Counted from the stretch's first letter, positions 1 to 8,977 are shown. The stretch is 64,000 nt of DNA from an uncultured Prevotella sp. (GCA_900322035.1 ONYL01000003.1:17808-81807), one strand, 5' to 3'. The notes: generated by a model not told the origin, from the sequence alone. Numbers and translations: made by a program.

Positions 1-801
1 AGCGACGTGCATGGCGATAGTGGCACTGTCCGGCGAAATCTCAGTAGCGAGCACAGAGTCCTTGCGCTCGCCTCCACCGCCATTTCCGCCCGTTTCATCG
101 GGATTTTCCATGTCTTTCTCTACAATCTCCCCAAAGATGTTGGCCCAGTTTTTGTCAGCCTCATAGTTTTTCTTGGCTCCGGTGGGCACATAGAGCGTGA
201 CCGACGACAGGTCGGGGTCGCCCCAGCCGTCGCTGAAAGCGTCGGCCGGATTGAAATGAGGCGGATAGATGGCATTGATGTTGAAGGTTGTCAACGCATC
301 GAGACCGGAGAAGGCTTCAGCACCCACATAGGCAGGCTGGCCGTCGAGGGTGACAGTTCCCACGTTGAACATGCCTTCCAATGCTCCTTCTTCCAGGGTG
401 ATGCTGCGAGGCAGGAAGAGGTCGAAGGTGATGCTACTGTCGTAGGTGAAGGCGTGAGGGCCTACAAATTTCAGTGCCTTGGGCCAATCCATCGTTTTCA
501 TCTGGCGGCAGGTGGCAAATGCCTGACCCATGATGGAATCGACGTTTTCCGTACCCTTGACCGTGACGAGACTCATACAGTAATGAAAAGCCTCCTTGCC
601 GATCTTGGTGACAGTGGTCGGCATGTCGACCGACGTGATCGTGGAGTTGGCAAAGACCGATTCGCCGATCGTTGTCAAAACGTAAGTCTTGCCATCATTC
701 ACTACAGACTGTGGCAATGTGACCTCTCCTTCCTGTACAGACGATTCAACCAATGCTACCCGGTCGCCCCCGATGGGCTGATAGGTGACTCTCCACCAAG
801 G
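1..801 (-). pseudogene. BspA-like leucine-rich repeat protein, N-terminus missing, runs off the left edge
   Basis: Reading the minus strand, an open frame runs from 801 to the window edge. It starts with VTYQPIGGDRVALVES, the usual opening of BspA-type (LRR_5) surface proteins, followed by repeat phrases such as TIGESVFANSTITSVDMP and KIGKEAFHYCMSLVTV, then a Pro-rich YPPHF and YVPTGAKKNYEA segment and a Gly-rich linker. These repeats form extracellular solenoids in surface or secreted proteins. There is no start codon and no signal peptide: the frame meets a stop at 802-804, and the DNA beyond encodes a regulator on the other strand. The gene therefore looks cut at about 790. The C-terminus lies outside the window. 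The family call is from recognisable repeat pattern; the exact role is unknown. Confidence 0.72.
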
Positions 802-1361
802 TCAGTCGACAGACATGGACCATCATCCTCTTTGCTACACTGATCCTTATGCTTCTCGTCATGTTGGTCGTCATCATCCGGCAGGCCCGCAGGCAGCGAC
901 AGGCTTACCGCCTGCTCATCGACAAGGATCGGGAACTGGCTGTCAAGCCCACCGTGCTGGCCGGACCGCAGGCTACGGGAAACCTCAGTCAGCAGCAAGT
1001 AGACGAACTCTTGCAACGCATCAACCGCGTGATGGAGAATACAGATCGGATATTCTCTCCCGACTTTTCCATGGCGACGCTGTGCCGCGAGGTGGGAAGC
1101 AACACCAAATACGTATCGATGGTCATCAATGCCACCTACAATAAGAACTTCAAGACGTTGCTCAACGAGCGGCGTGTACGTGAGGCCGCACGTCAACTGT
1201 CGGCACCCGGGCCCCACAACTCGGCAACGATTCTGCAACTTGCCCTCTCGCTTGGCTACAGTTCCTCTACCAGCTTCATTATCGCCTTCAAGAAAGTGAT
1301 GGGTATGACGCCCACAGTATACAGGAGGTTGGCTAATGAGCGAAAAGAGCATGTGGGATAG
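789..1361 (+). pseudogene. AraC-type regulator with TM segment, sensor half missing
   Basis: The frame is open from 789 (after a stop at 786-788) to 1361. It encodes STKVSRQTW, a hydrophobic membrane helix rich in I, L, M and V up to about 879, a basic cytoplasmic stretch, then an AraC/XylS-type double helix-turn-helix (FSMATLCREVGSNTKYVSMV and LALSLGYSSSTSFIIAFKKV). Prevotella and Bacteroides regulators of this layout normally carry a long periplasmic TPR sensor before the helix; here that part is absent and the only ATG codons (849, 861) lie inside the helix. I read it as the C-terminal remnant of a one-component membrane regulator. It abuts a head-to-head LRR remnant at about 790. A related, soluble paralogue lies at 26732-27367 on the minus strand. 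Confidence 0.75.
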
Positions 1362-1372
1362 AAAAACATAAA

Positions 1373-1405
1373 GTCCGGACTTCCCGACAGACGGGAAGTC
1401 CGGAC
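1373..1405 (+). terminator. Strong hairpin after the AraC remnant
   Basis: Perfect 14-bp inverted repeat (GTCCGGACTTCCCG / CGGGAAGTCCGGAC) around a 5-nt loop, 12 bp after the stop codon, followed by CTTTCAT. It is probably an intrinsic terminator, although the T-run is short. Confidence 0.7.
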
Positions 1406-1432
1406 CTTTCATAACAATGAAAGAGAGCCTTA

Positions 1433-1545
1433 TAAAGCGAACTTATATTTGTAAGTCTTCCCCGACCGTTCTATGACGAACACATACACCCCTTTTGGAT
1501 AGCGGGAAGCGTCGAAACAGACGGGGCCATCGTGGTGTCCCTCCT
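1433..1545 (-). pseudogene. C-terminal sorting-tail fragment of a secreted protein
   Basis: The minus strand reads ...GPVCFDASRYPKGVYVFVIE followed by RSGKTYKYKFAL and a stop at 1433-1435. This is the pattern of the last ~30 residues of type IX-type secreted proteins in this group (compare GVYIVRQGGRTYKVLKK at the end of the metalloprotease near 22.6 kb). No signal peptide or longer protein precedes it: upstream on this strand the DNA becomes the tail of an HTH gene on the plus strand. I regard it as a remnant, not a gene. Confidence 0.5.
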
Positions 1546-1654
1546 TACTGACATGGGAAAGGATGATGAGGAGATACAGCGCATCTTAGGCATGTCGTAT
1601 GGGGCCTTCCGCACTGCAAAGTATAGGATCAGAAAGCGAGCGTTGAACAAATAG
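1535..1654 (+). pseudogene. C-terminal fragment of an HTH regulator
   Basis: A plus-strand frame gives VSLLTDMGKDDEEIQRILGM then SYGAFRTAKYRIRKRALNK and a TAG at 1652-1654. The pattern (acidic helix, ILGMS turn, basic recognition helix) resembles the LuxR-like C-terminus of Bacteroidota TPR-regulators. The rest of the gene is missing. It meets the minus-strand tail fragment head to head at about 1535-1545. Family assignment is tentative. Confidence 0.4.
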
Positions 1655-1769
1655 CGACTCTCTTTCATGGTTGCCCAGTAGCCTATAAGTTTCGAAAAAA
1701 ATGAGAGGAGGATGCCATTGGCGTGGCAACCTCCTCTCCGAAGGGTTATTTCTGTGTGATGTATGCTCC

Positions 1770-2315
1770 TTATAGCTTGGTGAATTCGAACAGTGCCTGG
1801 CGGATGGATCTCAGTCCGAAGAGTTCGGTGCGGATGTTGTTGAGGCTGATCCATTGGGCTTTTGCCGCGTCGTCCATGGCATGGAGGGGACTCAAATCGC
1901 TGACCTCGCAGCGGAAGAAGGCATCGAGGGTGGGGATGTCGAGGTTGGAGTAGCGATACTTGTTGGGGAAGCTGAAGAGATATTCGGCTTTGTCGACGAT
2001 GAGTCCCGTTTCCTCCTTCACCTCGCGCCGTATGCCCTGCTCGAGGGTCTCGCCAATGTCGCAGAAGCCTCCGGGGAGGTCGAGCGTGCCTTTGGCTGGT
2101 TCCTTCTTGCGCGTCAGCACGAGCAGCTGCCCCTCGTTGTTGATGATGAAGGCTGCTGTGGCAGCAGAGGGATTCGTATAGTATTCGAATCCGCAGTTCT
2201 GGCATTTCTTACTTTTGAAGTTCTGCTGGTCGAAATGCTTGCTTCCACACACCGGGCAGTAGGTGAACCGTTCTAAAATTTCATTATTCATCATTCCAGT
2301 TGTTTCATTATTCAT
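1770..2315 (-). CDS. Nudix hydrolase with N-terminal zinc ribbon
   Basis: 181 residues. The N-terminus has two CxxC knuckles (C20/C23 and C38/C41), a zinc ribbon as in NADH pyrophosphatase-like Nudix proteins. Residues 83-105 form a full Nudix box: GGFCDIGETLEQGIRREVKE then ETG, with the metal-binding REVKEE core. Such enzymes hydrolyse nucleoside diphosphates linked to another moiety (for example NADH or oxidised nucleotides), in the cytoplasm. The substrate cannot be told from sequence. The start is uncertain because ATGAATAATGAA occurs twice (2315 and 2288), as part of a short direct repeat; starting at 2315 or 2291 changes only the first residues. It is a complete gene next to the remnants at 1433-1654, so it marks the edge of that damaged region. 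Confidence 0.88.
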   Translation of the reverse strand: MNNETTGMMNNEILERFTYCPVCGSKHFDQQNFKSKKCQNCGFEYYTNPSAATAAFIINNEGQLLVLTRKKEPAKGTLDLPGGFCDIGETLEQGIRREVKEETGLIVDKAEYLFSFPNKYRYSNLDIPTLDAFFRCEVSDLSPLHAMDDAAKAQWISLNNIRTELFGLRSIRQALFEFTKL

Positions 2316-2418
2316 GTCAAATCATCATTCCAGTCCTTCCGTCTTTCATCGTCTTGCTGATGTGGCTTTGCAGAGCCGAAGGCAATAACGAATGGTGGTT
2401 GGTGGATGATGAATTCTG

Positions 2419-3615
2419 TCATAGTGTAGCCTTGATGGCTTCTTCGACGGCTTTGGGCGAAGTGAGGTCGTGAGCTCCCTTGACGACATTGCTCTCACGG
2501 TCGAGCAGATACATGCAGGGCAATTGCTGTCCGGCGGCGTTGAAGTAGGAGTCGGCGTTGGTATTGTCGTCGTCGCCTCGCAGCACGCTGATCCATGGCA
2601 GGGCAGCGGTCTGCGTTTTCCAGAAGTGCTCGTTGTCGTCGAGACTGATTTGATAGATCTCGAAGCCCTGGGCATGATACTTATTGTAGAGCGACCGTAG
2701 CCACATGATGCGCTGCTGTGAGCCCTCGGAAGCGAAGACATGGAAGTCGAGCAACACGACCTTTCCCTTGAGGTCGGAGAGTTTGCGGACGTGCCCCTTG
2801 TTGTCGAGGAGCGAGATGTCGATGAGGTTGGTGACGGAGACCTTCGAAGCGTCTACTTCAAGATTCTTCTGCTCTGCCTGCACGATGCGCTGATTCTTCA
2901 TACCTTCGAGGGCGATGTTGTGCAGGTTCAGCCCCCGTTCCGATCCGGGATAGTAAGTGTCCCAGCTTGTTGCCACGGCTGCGTAGGCCTGAACGTCTTC
3001 CTTTGAGGCCGAAGGGTCAAAGATGAGCTTGGGCTGTCCGCCCACATAGTAGGTCTGGAAGAGCGCGTAGTAGCTTGACGCGGCCATGGGTGCTTTGAAG
3101 ATGTAGTTCATCTTTACGTTCTGCTTGTAGGCTTGCAGATACTGGTCTACAACCTGCCGCACCTGTTCTACGCCTAATTGTGGGTTTTGCACGGCGGCGT
3201 TGATCTGGTTTTGCAGTGCGATTTGCATATAGGCCAATTGCTGTATGCGTTTGCATTCGCCGCTGCCTTTTACCTCGTAACGGGCCGACATGGTGGGATA
3301 GTCGGCCTTGACGGCGACCTGCTCCGTGGAGTCGATGGCGATGTTGATGATTTGGCTGGCGATGCGCAGGCGGTAGAAGTCGGGCGTGATGGTGTCGAGG
3401 GCGTTCTCCTCAAAGTTGAACGCACCGTCTTCTCCAAGTTTTACGGAGTCGACGACCTTAGGACCGTCAAGACTCATGTGCTCCAGATAGAGCAGCGAGT
3501 CTTTGGCCTGGGCGATGTTTCCGCTGATTTTAAATTTCTTCTGGTTGCATGAAGCCAGAGCGAGAATGGTCAGGAGCGCCAAGAGTGCAGCCTGAGCAGA
3601 ATGTTTTATCTTCAT
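2419..3615 (-). CDS. Thioredoxin-fold lipoprotein (DUF4369/TlpA-like) lacking CXXC
   Basis: 398 residues. A lipoprotein signal ends in LASC (Cys23), so it should be anchored in a membrane facing the periplasm. Residues ~25-130 look like the DUF4369 domain common in Bacteroidota, the middle is helical, and from ~residue 250 there is an AhpC/TSA/TlpA-like thioredoxin fold (SDLKGKVVLLDF ... QGFEIYQISLDD ... GQQLPCMYLLDRE). The active-site stretch, normally DFWASWCGPC, reads DFHVFASEGSQQR: both cysteines are gone, although the cis-Pro region (LPCMYLLD) remains. It is therefore unlikely to be a classical disulfide reductase; a scaffold or ligand-binding role is possible. It is monocistronic, with a TAnnTTTG box upstream. 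Confidence 0.85.
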   Translation of the reverse strand: MKIKHSAQAALLALLTILALASCNQKKFKISGNIAQAKDSLLYLEHMSLDGPKVVDSVKLGEDGAFNFEENALDTITPDFYRLRIASQIINIAIDSTEQVAVKADYPTMSARYEVKGSGECKRIQQLAYMQIALQNQINAAVQNPQLGVEQVRQVVDQYLQAYKQNVKMNYIFKAPMAASSYYALFQTYYVGGQPKLIFDPSASKEDVQAYAAVATSWDTYYPGSERGLNLHNIALEGMKNQRIVQAEQKNLEVDASKVSVTNLIDISLLDNKGHVRKLSDLKGKVVLLDFHVFASEGSQQRIMWLRSLYNKYHAQGFEIYQISLDDNEHFWKTQTAALPWISVLRGDDDNTNADSYFNAAGQQLPCMYLLDRESNVVKGAHDLTSPKAVEEAIKATL

Positions 3616-3638
3616 TTGTCGGTTTTGTTTTCTGTTTG

Positions 3639-3646
3639 CAAAGATA
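3639..3646 (-). promoter_or_regulatory. -7 box TATCTTTG for the thioredoxin-fold lipoprotein
   Basis: On the minus strand TATCTTTG matches the Bacteroidota sigma-ABfr -7 consensus TAnnTTTG, about 25 bp before the ATG at 3615. No clear -33 TTTG was seen. Confidence 0.6.
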
Positions 3647-4086
3647 ATATTTATTGTTTAGAGAGAAAAAGAATTTTTCGAAAATGTTCCTCTCTGCAGT
3701 TTAAACCAACGGAATCATGCACGGCACACCATTCATTCATGCTAAAAACTGCGGGGTTATAAATTGAATTGTGGCCCGCCCCCCCCAAAAAAAATGCTCC
3801 ATTAAGAATTGTTTGACATCATTGATAGCGAAGGACAAATTAAGTGATAGAGAGCGTCTGCTTTTTGATTTTCTTAAATGCTTTTTTTGTTACGGTTATG
3901 CAACTTTTTAGAACAATTTTCATTATATCTGGCAAAATTTATGCCGAAGATCGCTCTTTTGTTTTTTAGCTATTCCTGTAAAAAATACAAGATTTCTTTG
4001 GCCATTTAAAATCTTCTAATTAACGTTTGTGAACGTTTACCAATTTTATCTAATGTTAAACCTCAACAAAAACCGTATTTAGACCT
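3647..4086. other. AT-rich gap upstream of the first susC-like gene
   Basis: No credible gene. It holds a C8A8 homopolymer pair at about 3779-3794 and two direct AACGTTT repeats at 4022-4028 and 4032-4038, 49 bp before the susC start, which could be a regulator site. No clean TAnnTTTG box was found on the plus strand. Confidence 0.5.
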
Positions 4087-7000
4087 ATGACAAAAAGACC
4101 ATTGGCTCTTGCGGGACTCATGCTGATAGGCACCTCCATGTGTGGAGTTCAAGCCAAAGCATCACCAGCAACGCCACGTGTGGAGGGCGTAAGCTCCATC
4201 GAACAAGTCTCTAACCAATGTACAGGTACCATTATTGATGCCAACGGCGAACCGATTATTGGTGCATCGATCCTTGTGAAAGGCACCCACGATGGTGCTG
4301 TCACTGATATGGACGGCCGCTTCTCCTTGAACAATGTACCCAAGAACGCCACGTTGATCATTACCTATGTGGGCTTCACCGCCCAGGAAGTGACGTGGAA
4401 AGGTTCTCCGTTGAAAATCACGCTTTCAGAAGATCAGCAGTCACTCAATGAGGTTGTTGTCGTCGGCTATGGCACCCAGAAGAAAGCCAACCTCTCCGGA
4501 TCTGTGGCCCAGATCAACGGCAAGTCGCTCGACAACCGACCCATCAACAACGTAACCTCCGGTTTGCAGGGCCTCATGCCCGGTATCACCATTACCGGCA
4601 CGGCCGGCGCCCCCGGTATGGACGGCGGTAGCATCCGCGTTCGTGGTGTGGGTACGCTCAACAACGCCAGCCCCTACATCCTCGTAGACGGTGTGGAGAC
4701 CAGCAATATCAACTCTCTCGACCCGCAGGACATTGAGAGTATCTCCGTATTGAAGGACGCCGCATCGGCCGCCATCTACGGTTCGAAGGCCTCCAACGGC
4801 GTGATCCTCATCACTACGAAGCGCGGTCAGAACGGCAAGCCCCGCGTGCAGTACAACAGCTACTACGGATTCTCCAATGCCACGGCTTTGATGGACCGCA
4901 TGGGCTCGGCCGAGAACGCTACCTATTATAATATGGCTTTGGCGCGCTCGGGCAAGAGTCCGGTTTTCACCGACGAAGATATTCAGAAGTTCAGAGACGG
5001 TTCCGACCCCTACGGACATCCCAACACCGACTGGTATGACCTGGCTTACAAGACGGGCTTCCAGCACCGACAGAGCCTCAATGTATCTGGTGGCAATGAG
5101 TATGTGCGCTATATGGCCAGCGCCGGCTACCTCAAGCAGAGCAGTGTGCTGCCCAATGCCGGCAGGGAGCAGTTCAACGGCCGCACCAACTTGGACATGA
5201 ACCTCTCCAAGACGGTCACAGCCCACATGAACCTCTCCTACATCCACAACAACTACACCGATCCGAGCAGTGCCTACTATGGTGGTGGCAGCGACCAGAT
5301 TATCCGTCTGCTCAACCGTATCGCCCCCTGGGTGCCCTACAAGAATGAGGACGGCAGCTACGGCACCGTGTCTGACGGCAGCCCCATGGCTTGGCTGGAG
5401 TCGGGCATGAACGTGAAGCGCTACAACCAGAACTTCAACGGCCTGCTCGGCGTGGACTGGCAGATCTACAGCGACCTGAAGCTTACCGTGCAGGGCGCCT
5501 ACATCAACGACTCGCAGCGCTACAGCTACTTCCAGAAATTCATCCAGTATAATCCCAACAAGGCTTCTGAGCCCAACAAGCTCGTCGTGTCCAACAGCAA
5601 CTGGCATCGCACCAACTTCGATGCCTACCTGAACTACGACAAGTCGATCGCCGAGCACAACTTCAAGGCCATGCTGGGCTGGCACACAGAGCGCTTCAAG
5701 CAGTACTACGACAACGGACAGCGCCAGAACTTCGCCACCAACGACCTCACCGACATGAACGCCGGCGATGCCGCTACGCAGAAGAACGGCGGCTACACCC
5801 GCGAGCTGACCATGGTGAGCTGGTTCGGCCGCTTCAACTACGACTGGAACAACCGCTACCTCTTTGAGGCCAACTTCCGCGGCGATGCCTCCTCGCGCTT
5901 CACCAAGGGCCACCGCTGGGGCTACTTCCCCTCATTCTCAGCCGCATGGCGTATCACCGAGGAGCCCTTCATGCAGTCTACCAAAGGCTGGCTCGACTAT
6001 CTGAAGTTGCGCGCCTCTTGGGGACAGCTCGGCAACCAGGACGCCCTCTCCGACTACTATCCCGCCATCAGCACCTACAACCTCGGCGGTGCCTATCCCT
6101 TCGACGGACAGATCAATACGGGCTACTATCAGAGCACCGCGCGTCTGAGCACTATCTCTTGGGAGAAGTCCACTTCTTGGGGCATCGGTCTTGACTTCAC
6201 CATTTTCCACGACCTGACCGGTACCATCGACTACTACAACCGCAAGACCACAGGCATCATCATGGATGTGGCCGTGCCCTACGAGTTCGCCCTCGGAGCC
6301 TACAAGGACAACATCGGTGCCATGCGCAACAGCGGTATTGAGGTGTCGCTCAACTACAACCACAACTTTGGTAAGGACTGGACGCTCAACATCGGTGCCA
6401 ACTTCGCCTACAACAAGAACAAGATCCTCGACCTTGGCATGGACGCTGCAGGAAACCCTGTGGAATACATGGACAACGGCAACATGCGCCAGGCTGTAGG
6501 CCACCAGTACAACACCTTCTACATGTATCATTGGACGGGCAAGTTCTTCAATTCCCAGGAAGAGGCCGACACCTTCACCGAAAAGTATGGCAACCCCTTC
6601 GGCAAGAAGTTCATGGCCGGCGACCTCATCTACGCCGACACCAATGGCGACGGCAAGCTCACCAGCGACGACCGTATCTACGAGTCCACTTCCGATATGC
6701 CCAAGTTCACCTACAGCTTCACCATCGGTGGCCGCTGGAAGGACTTCGACCTCTCCACCCTGTGGCAGGGCGTGGCCGGTGTGAAGCACGTCTTCAATCG
6801 CGAGGTGCTCGGTGAGTTCTCAGGCGATGCCAGCCATGCCTCCACCTACTGGCGCAAGGCTTGGACCGAGAACAACCACAACGCCAAAATGCCGCGCGTA
6901 TTCGAGACTGCCACCAGTCCAAGCGACATGAGTGTTGCCATGTCCGACTTCTGGCTCTGGAACACCAGCTACCTGCGCCTGAAGACCCTGCAGCTTGGCT

Positions 7001-7185
7001 ACACCATCCCGAAGAACATCGTACGCCGCATCGGCCTGGAGAACGTGCGCATCTACTACAGCGCCGAGAACCTCTTCACCATCGATGCCTTAGGATTCAA
7101 GCTCGATCCTGAGACTACCAGCGAGCGCGGTTCGAGCTATCCGCTCATCCGTTCTCACTCCTTCGGACTCAATATTACTTTCTAA
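4087..7185 (+). CDS. SusC/RagA-type TonB-linked outer-membrane importer
   Basis: 1032 residues. A signal peptide (about residues 1-25) precedes a carboxypeptidase-regulatory-like domain (about 46-118: GTIIDANGEPIIGASILVKG), then the characteristic NEVVVVGYGTQKK link and a plug with IRVRGVGTLNNASPYILVDG and SISVLKDAASAAIYGSKASN, then a long beta-barrel ending ...SHSFGLNITF with a terminal Phe as expected for outer-membrane insertion. Such proteins import oligosaccharides or peptides with energy from TonB. The SusD partner starts 18 bp downstream, so the two form an operon. The substrate is unknown: no glycosidase, protease or dedicated sensor is adjacent apart from the degraded regulator near 1 kb. 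Confidence 0.95.
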   Translation: MTKRPLALAGLMLIGTSMCGVQAKASPATPRVEGVSSIEQVSNQCTGTIIDANGEPIIGASILVKGTHDGAVTDMDGRFSLNNVPKNATLIITYVGFTAQEVTWKGSPLKITLSEDQQSLNEVVVVGYGTQKKANLSGSVAQINGKSLDNRPINNVTSGLQGLMPGITITGTAGAPGMDGGSIRVRGVGTLNNASPYILVDGVETSNINSLDPQDIESISVLKDAASAAIYGSKASNGVILITTKRGQNGKPRVQYNSYYGFSNATALMDRMGSAENATYYNMALARSGKSPVFTDEDIQKFRDGSDPYGHPNTDWYDLAYKTGFQHRQSLNVSGGNEYVRYMASAGYLKQSSVLPNAGREQFNGRTNLDMNLSKTVTAHMNLSYIHNNYTDPSSAYYGGGSDQIIRLLNRIAPWVPYKNEDGSYGTVSDGSPMAWLESGMNVKRYNQNFNGLLGVDWQIYSDLKLTVQGAYINDSQRYSYFQKFIQYNPNKASEPNKLVVSNSNWHRTNFDAYLNYDKSIAEHNFKAMLGWHTERFKQYYDNGQRQNFATNDLTDMNAGDAATQKNGGYTRELTMVSWFGRFNYDWNNRYLFEANFRGDASSRFTKGHRWGYFPSFSAAWRITEEPFMQSTKGWLDYLKLRASWGQLGNQDALSDYYPAISTYNLGGAYPFDGQINTGYYQSTARLSTISWEKSTSWGIGLDFTIFHDLTGTIDYYNRKTTGIIMDVAVPYEFALGAYKDNIGAMRNSGIEVSLNYNHNFGKDWTLNIGANFAYNKNKILDLGMDAAGNPVEYMDNGNMRQAVGHQYNTFYMYHWTGKFFNSQEEADTFTEKYGNPFGKKFMAGDLIYADTNGDGKLTSDDRIYESTSDMPKFTYSFTIGGRWKDFDLSTLWQGVAGVKHVFNREVLGEFSGDASHASTYWRKAWTENNHNAKMPRVFETATSPSDMSVAMSDFWLWNTSYLRLKTLQLGYTIPKNIVRRIGLENVRIYYSAENLFTIDALGFKLDPETTSERGSSYPLIRSHSFGLNITF

Positions 7186-7203
7186 TCAACAAACATATCC
7201 ATA

Positions 7204-8880
7204 ATGAAAAATTATAAGCAATATATCTTTGCAGGACTGACCTTACTCTCGCTCTCGCTCACCTCCTGCGATGACTTCCTCGATACGGCACCCAATGATG
7301 CGCTGACCCCCTCGAAGACGTGGAAGACGGAGAGCGACGTCAACAAGTTCCTCACCGGCTGCTACGACTTCTTCCAGCCTGCCATCTCCCTGGTTTACTG
7401 GGACGCCGGTTCCGACTTCGGCTACAACAACTTCCCATGGGAAGGCTTCACCTGCATCGGCAACGGTACGATGACACCCTCCAACCCTGGCGCCCGACCC
7501 GACCCGGCTTGGCGCGGAGGCTACATGGATCTCTACGACTTCCAGACCATCCGCCGCTGCAACACGCTGCTGGCCAATGTCGACAAGGCCACCTTCTCTT
7601 CTGAGGCAGTGAAGAAGGACATGGTAGCCCAGTGCCGCTTCATCCGCGCCTACCGCTACTTTGTGATGACCAATCGCTATGGTGGCGTGCCCATCATCGA
7701 CAACTACTCCACGGCGCAGGAGGCTCAGGTGCCACGTTCCTCGGAGGCCGACGTACACAAGTATATCAAGGATGAGCTGGCAGCCGTGATTGCCGACATC
7801 AACACCGTGCCCACACAGCGTGGCCGAGCCGGCAAGGGAGCCGCCCTGGCCCTGAAGATGCGCCTCGCCCTCTACGAGAGCGACTGGGCAACAGCCAAGG
7901 AAGCCGCACAGGCCATCATCGACCTCGGCCAGTACAGCTTGGAGAGCAACTACGCCACGCTGTTCCAGGTGGCCGGGCAAGACTCCAAGGAGATCATCCT
8001 CGCCTCACAGCAGGAATCGAACAACTACGCATACGACTGGTCGTTCTACTTCCCCAATAGCGTCGGCGGATGGTCGTCGGTGGTGCCCACGCAGCAGTGC
8101 GTCGACAACTACGAGATGGCCAATGGCATGACCATCGACGAGAGCGGAAGCGGCTACGACCCCACCCATCCCTACCACGGACGCGACCCGCGCCTCTCGG
8201 CCACCATCATCTATCCGGGCTGCGACTGGAACGGAAGCGTCTACAACTCGCTCGACCAGTTCCTCAATGGAGCCAAGAATCCTGACTACTCTGCAACCGG
8301 TGACAACGCTACGAAGACCGCCTACAACTGGCGCAAGTATGCCGACCCCTTTAACCAGTACCCCTCTATGGGCAAGGCCAACGTGTGCCCCATCATCTTC
8401 CGCTATGCCGAGGTGCTGCTCACATGGGCTGAGGCAGAGAACGAGCTCAACGGTCCGTCGGCCCAGGTCTACGAGAAGATCGACCAAGTGCGCCAGCGTG
8501 CCGGAATGCCCGCCGTTGACCGCACGAAGTACAACACCAAGGAGAGCCTGCGCGAACTTATCCACCGCGAGCGCGGCAGCGAGTTTGCCGGCGAGGGCAT
8601 CCGCCGCTGGGATATCCTGGGATGGAAGACCGCTGACGGCAAGATGTATGCCCACAAGGTGCTCAACGTCACGCTGACCAGCATCGTGGGTACATTGTCG
8701 GACAGTCCTACTAAGGATAGCGCTGATCCCACCATGCGCGCCACCATCGACCCGAGTAAGACCGAGAAGATCGAGGAGCGCACGTTCCAGGACTTCAACC
8801 GCTATCTCCCCATCCCGCAGTCGGCAAGGGACAAGAACCCGAACCTGTCGCAGAATCCGGGTTACGACGGCGCAAAATAA
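7204..8880 (+). CDS. SusD/RagB-type surface lipoprotein
   Basis: 558 residues. The lipobox LTSC puts the lipidated Cys at residue 22. SusD features follow: FLDTAPNDALTPSKTWKTE near the N-terminus, TPR-like helices in the middle (FIRAYRYFVMTNRYGGVPII; GAALALKMRLALYESDWATA), and the C-terminal RHERGSEFAGEGIRRWDILGW block and FNRYLPIPQSARDKNPNLSQ ending NPGYDGAK. SusD proteins cap the SusC barrel at the cell surface and deliver ligand. It is co-transcribed with the preceding susC-like gene and followed by a terminator; no further gene belongs to the operon, so this is a bare C/D pair. Confidence 0.95.
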   Translation: MKNYKQYIFAGLTLLSLSLTSCDDFLDTAPNDALTPSKTWKTESDVNKFLTGCYDFFQPAISLVYWDAGSDFGYNNFPWEGFTCIGNGTMTPSNPGARPDPAWRGGYMDLYDFQTIRRCNTLLANVDKATFSSEAVKKDMVAQCRFIRAYRYFVMTNRYGGVPIIDNYSTAQEAQVPRSSEADVHKYIKDELAAVIADINTVPTQRGRAGKGAALALKMRLALYESDWATAKEAAQAIIDLGQYSLESNYATLFQVAGQDSKEIILASQQESNNYAYDWSFYFPNSVGGWSSVVPTQQCVDNYEMANGMTIDESGSGYDPTHPYHGRDPRLSATIIYPGCDWNGSVYNSLDQFLNGAKNPDYSATGDNATKTAYNWRKYADPFNQYPSMGKANVCPIIFRYAEVLLTWAEAENELNGPSAQVYEKIDQVRQRAGMPAVDRTKYNTKESLRELIHRERGSEFAGEGIRRWDILGWKTADGKMYAHKVLNVTLTSIVGTLSDSPTKDSADPTMRATIDPSKTEKIEERTFQDFNRYLPIPQSARDKNPNLSQNPGYDGAK

Positions 8881-8945
8881 GCGTTTTGCAAAGTACGGGT
8901 TGACACCGCGTCAACCCATCTCAACTAATTGATCATTAACCCCTG

Positions 8946-8977
8946 ACCGCCACCTGCTCATCAGAGCTGGTGGCGGT
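8946..8977 (+). terminator. Terminator after the first susCD pair
   Basis: ACCGCCACC / GGTGGCGGT arms around an internally paired loop (GCTC..GAGC), followed by TTTTC. It lies 66 bp after the susD stop codon. Confidence 0.8.

Noticed and set aside
7-843. 278-residue plus-strand frame at the left edge
   Set aside because: Antisense to the recognisable LRR repeats on the minus strand.
4441-5913. 490-residue minus-strand frame inside the first susC
   Set aside because: Antisense to a clear susC gene; composition rich in V, G, A and H is typical of a shadow frame, and no signature is present.
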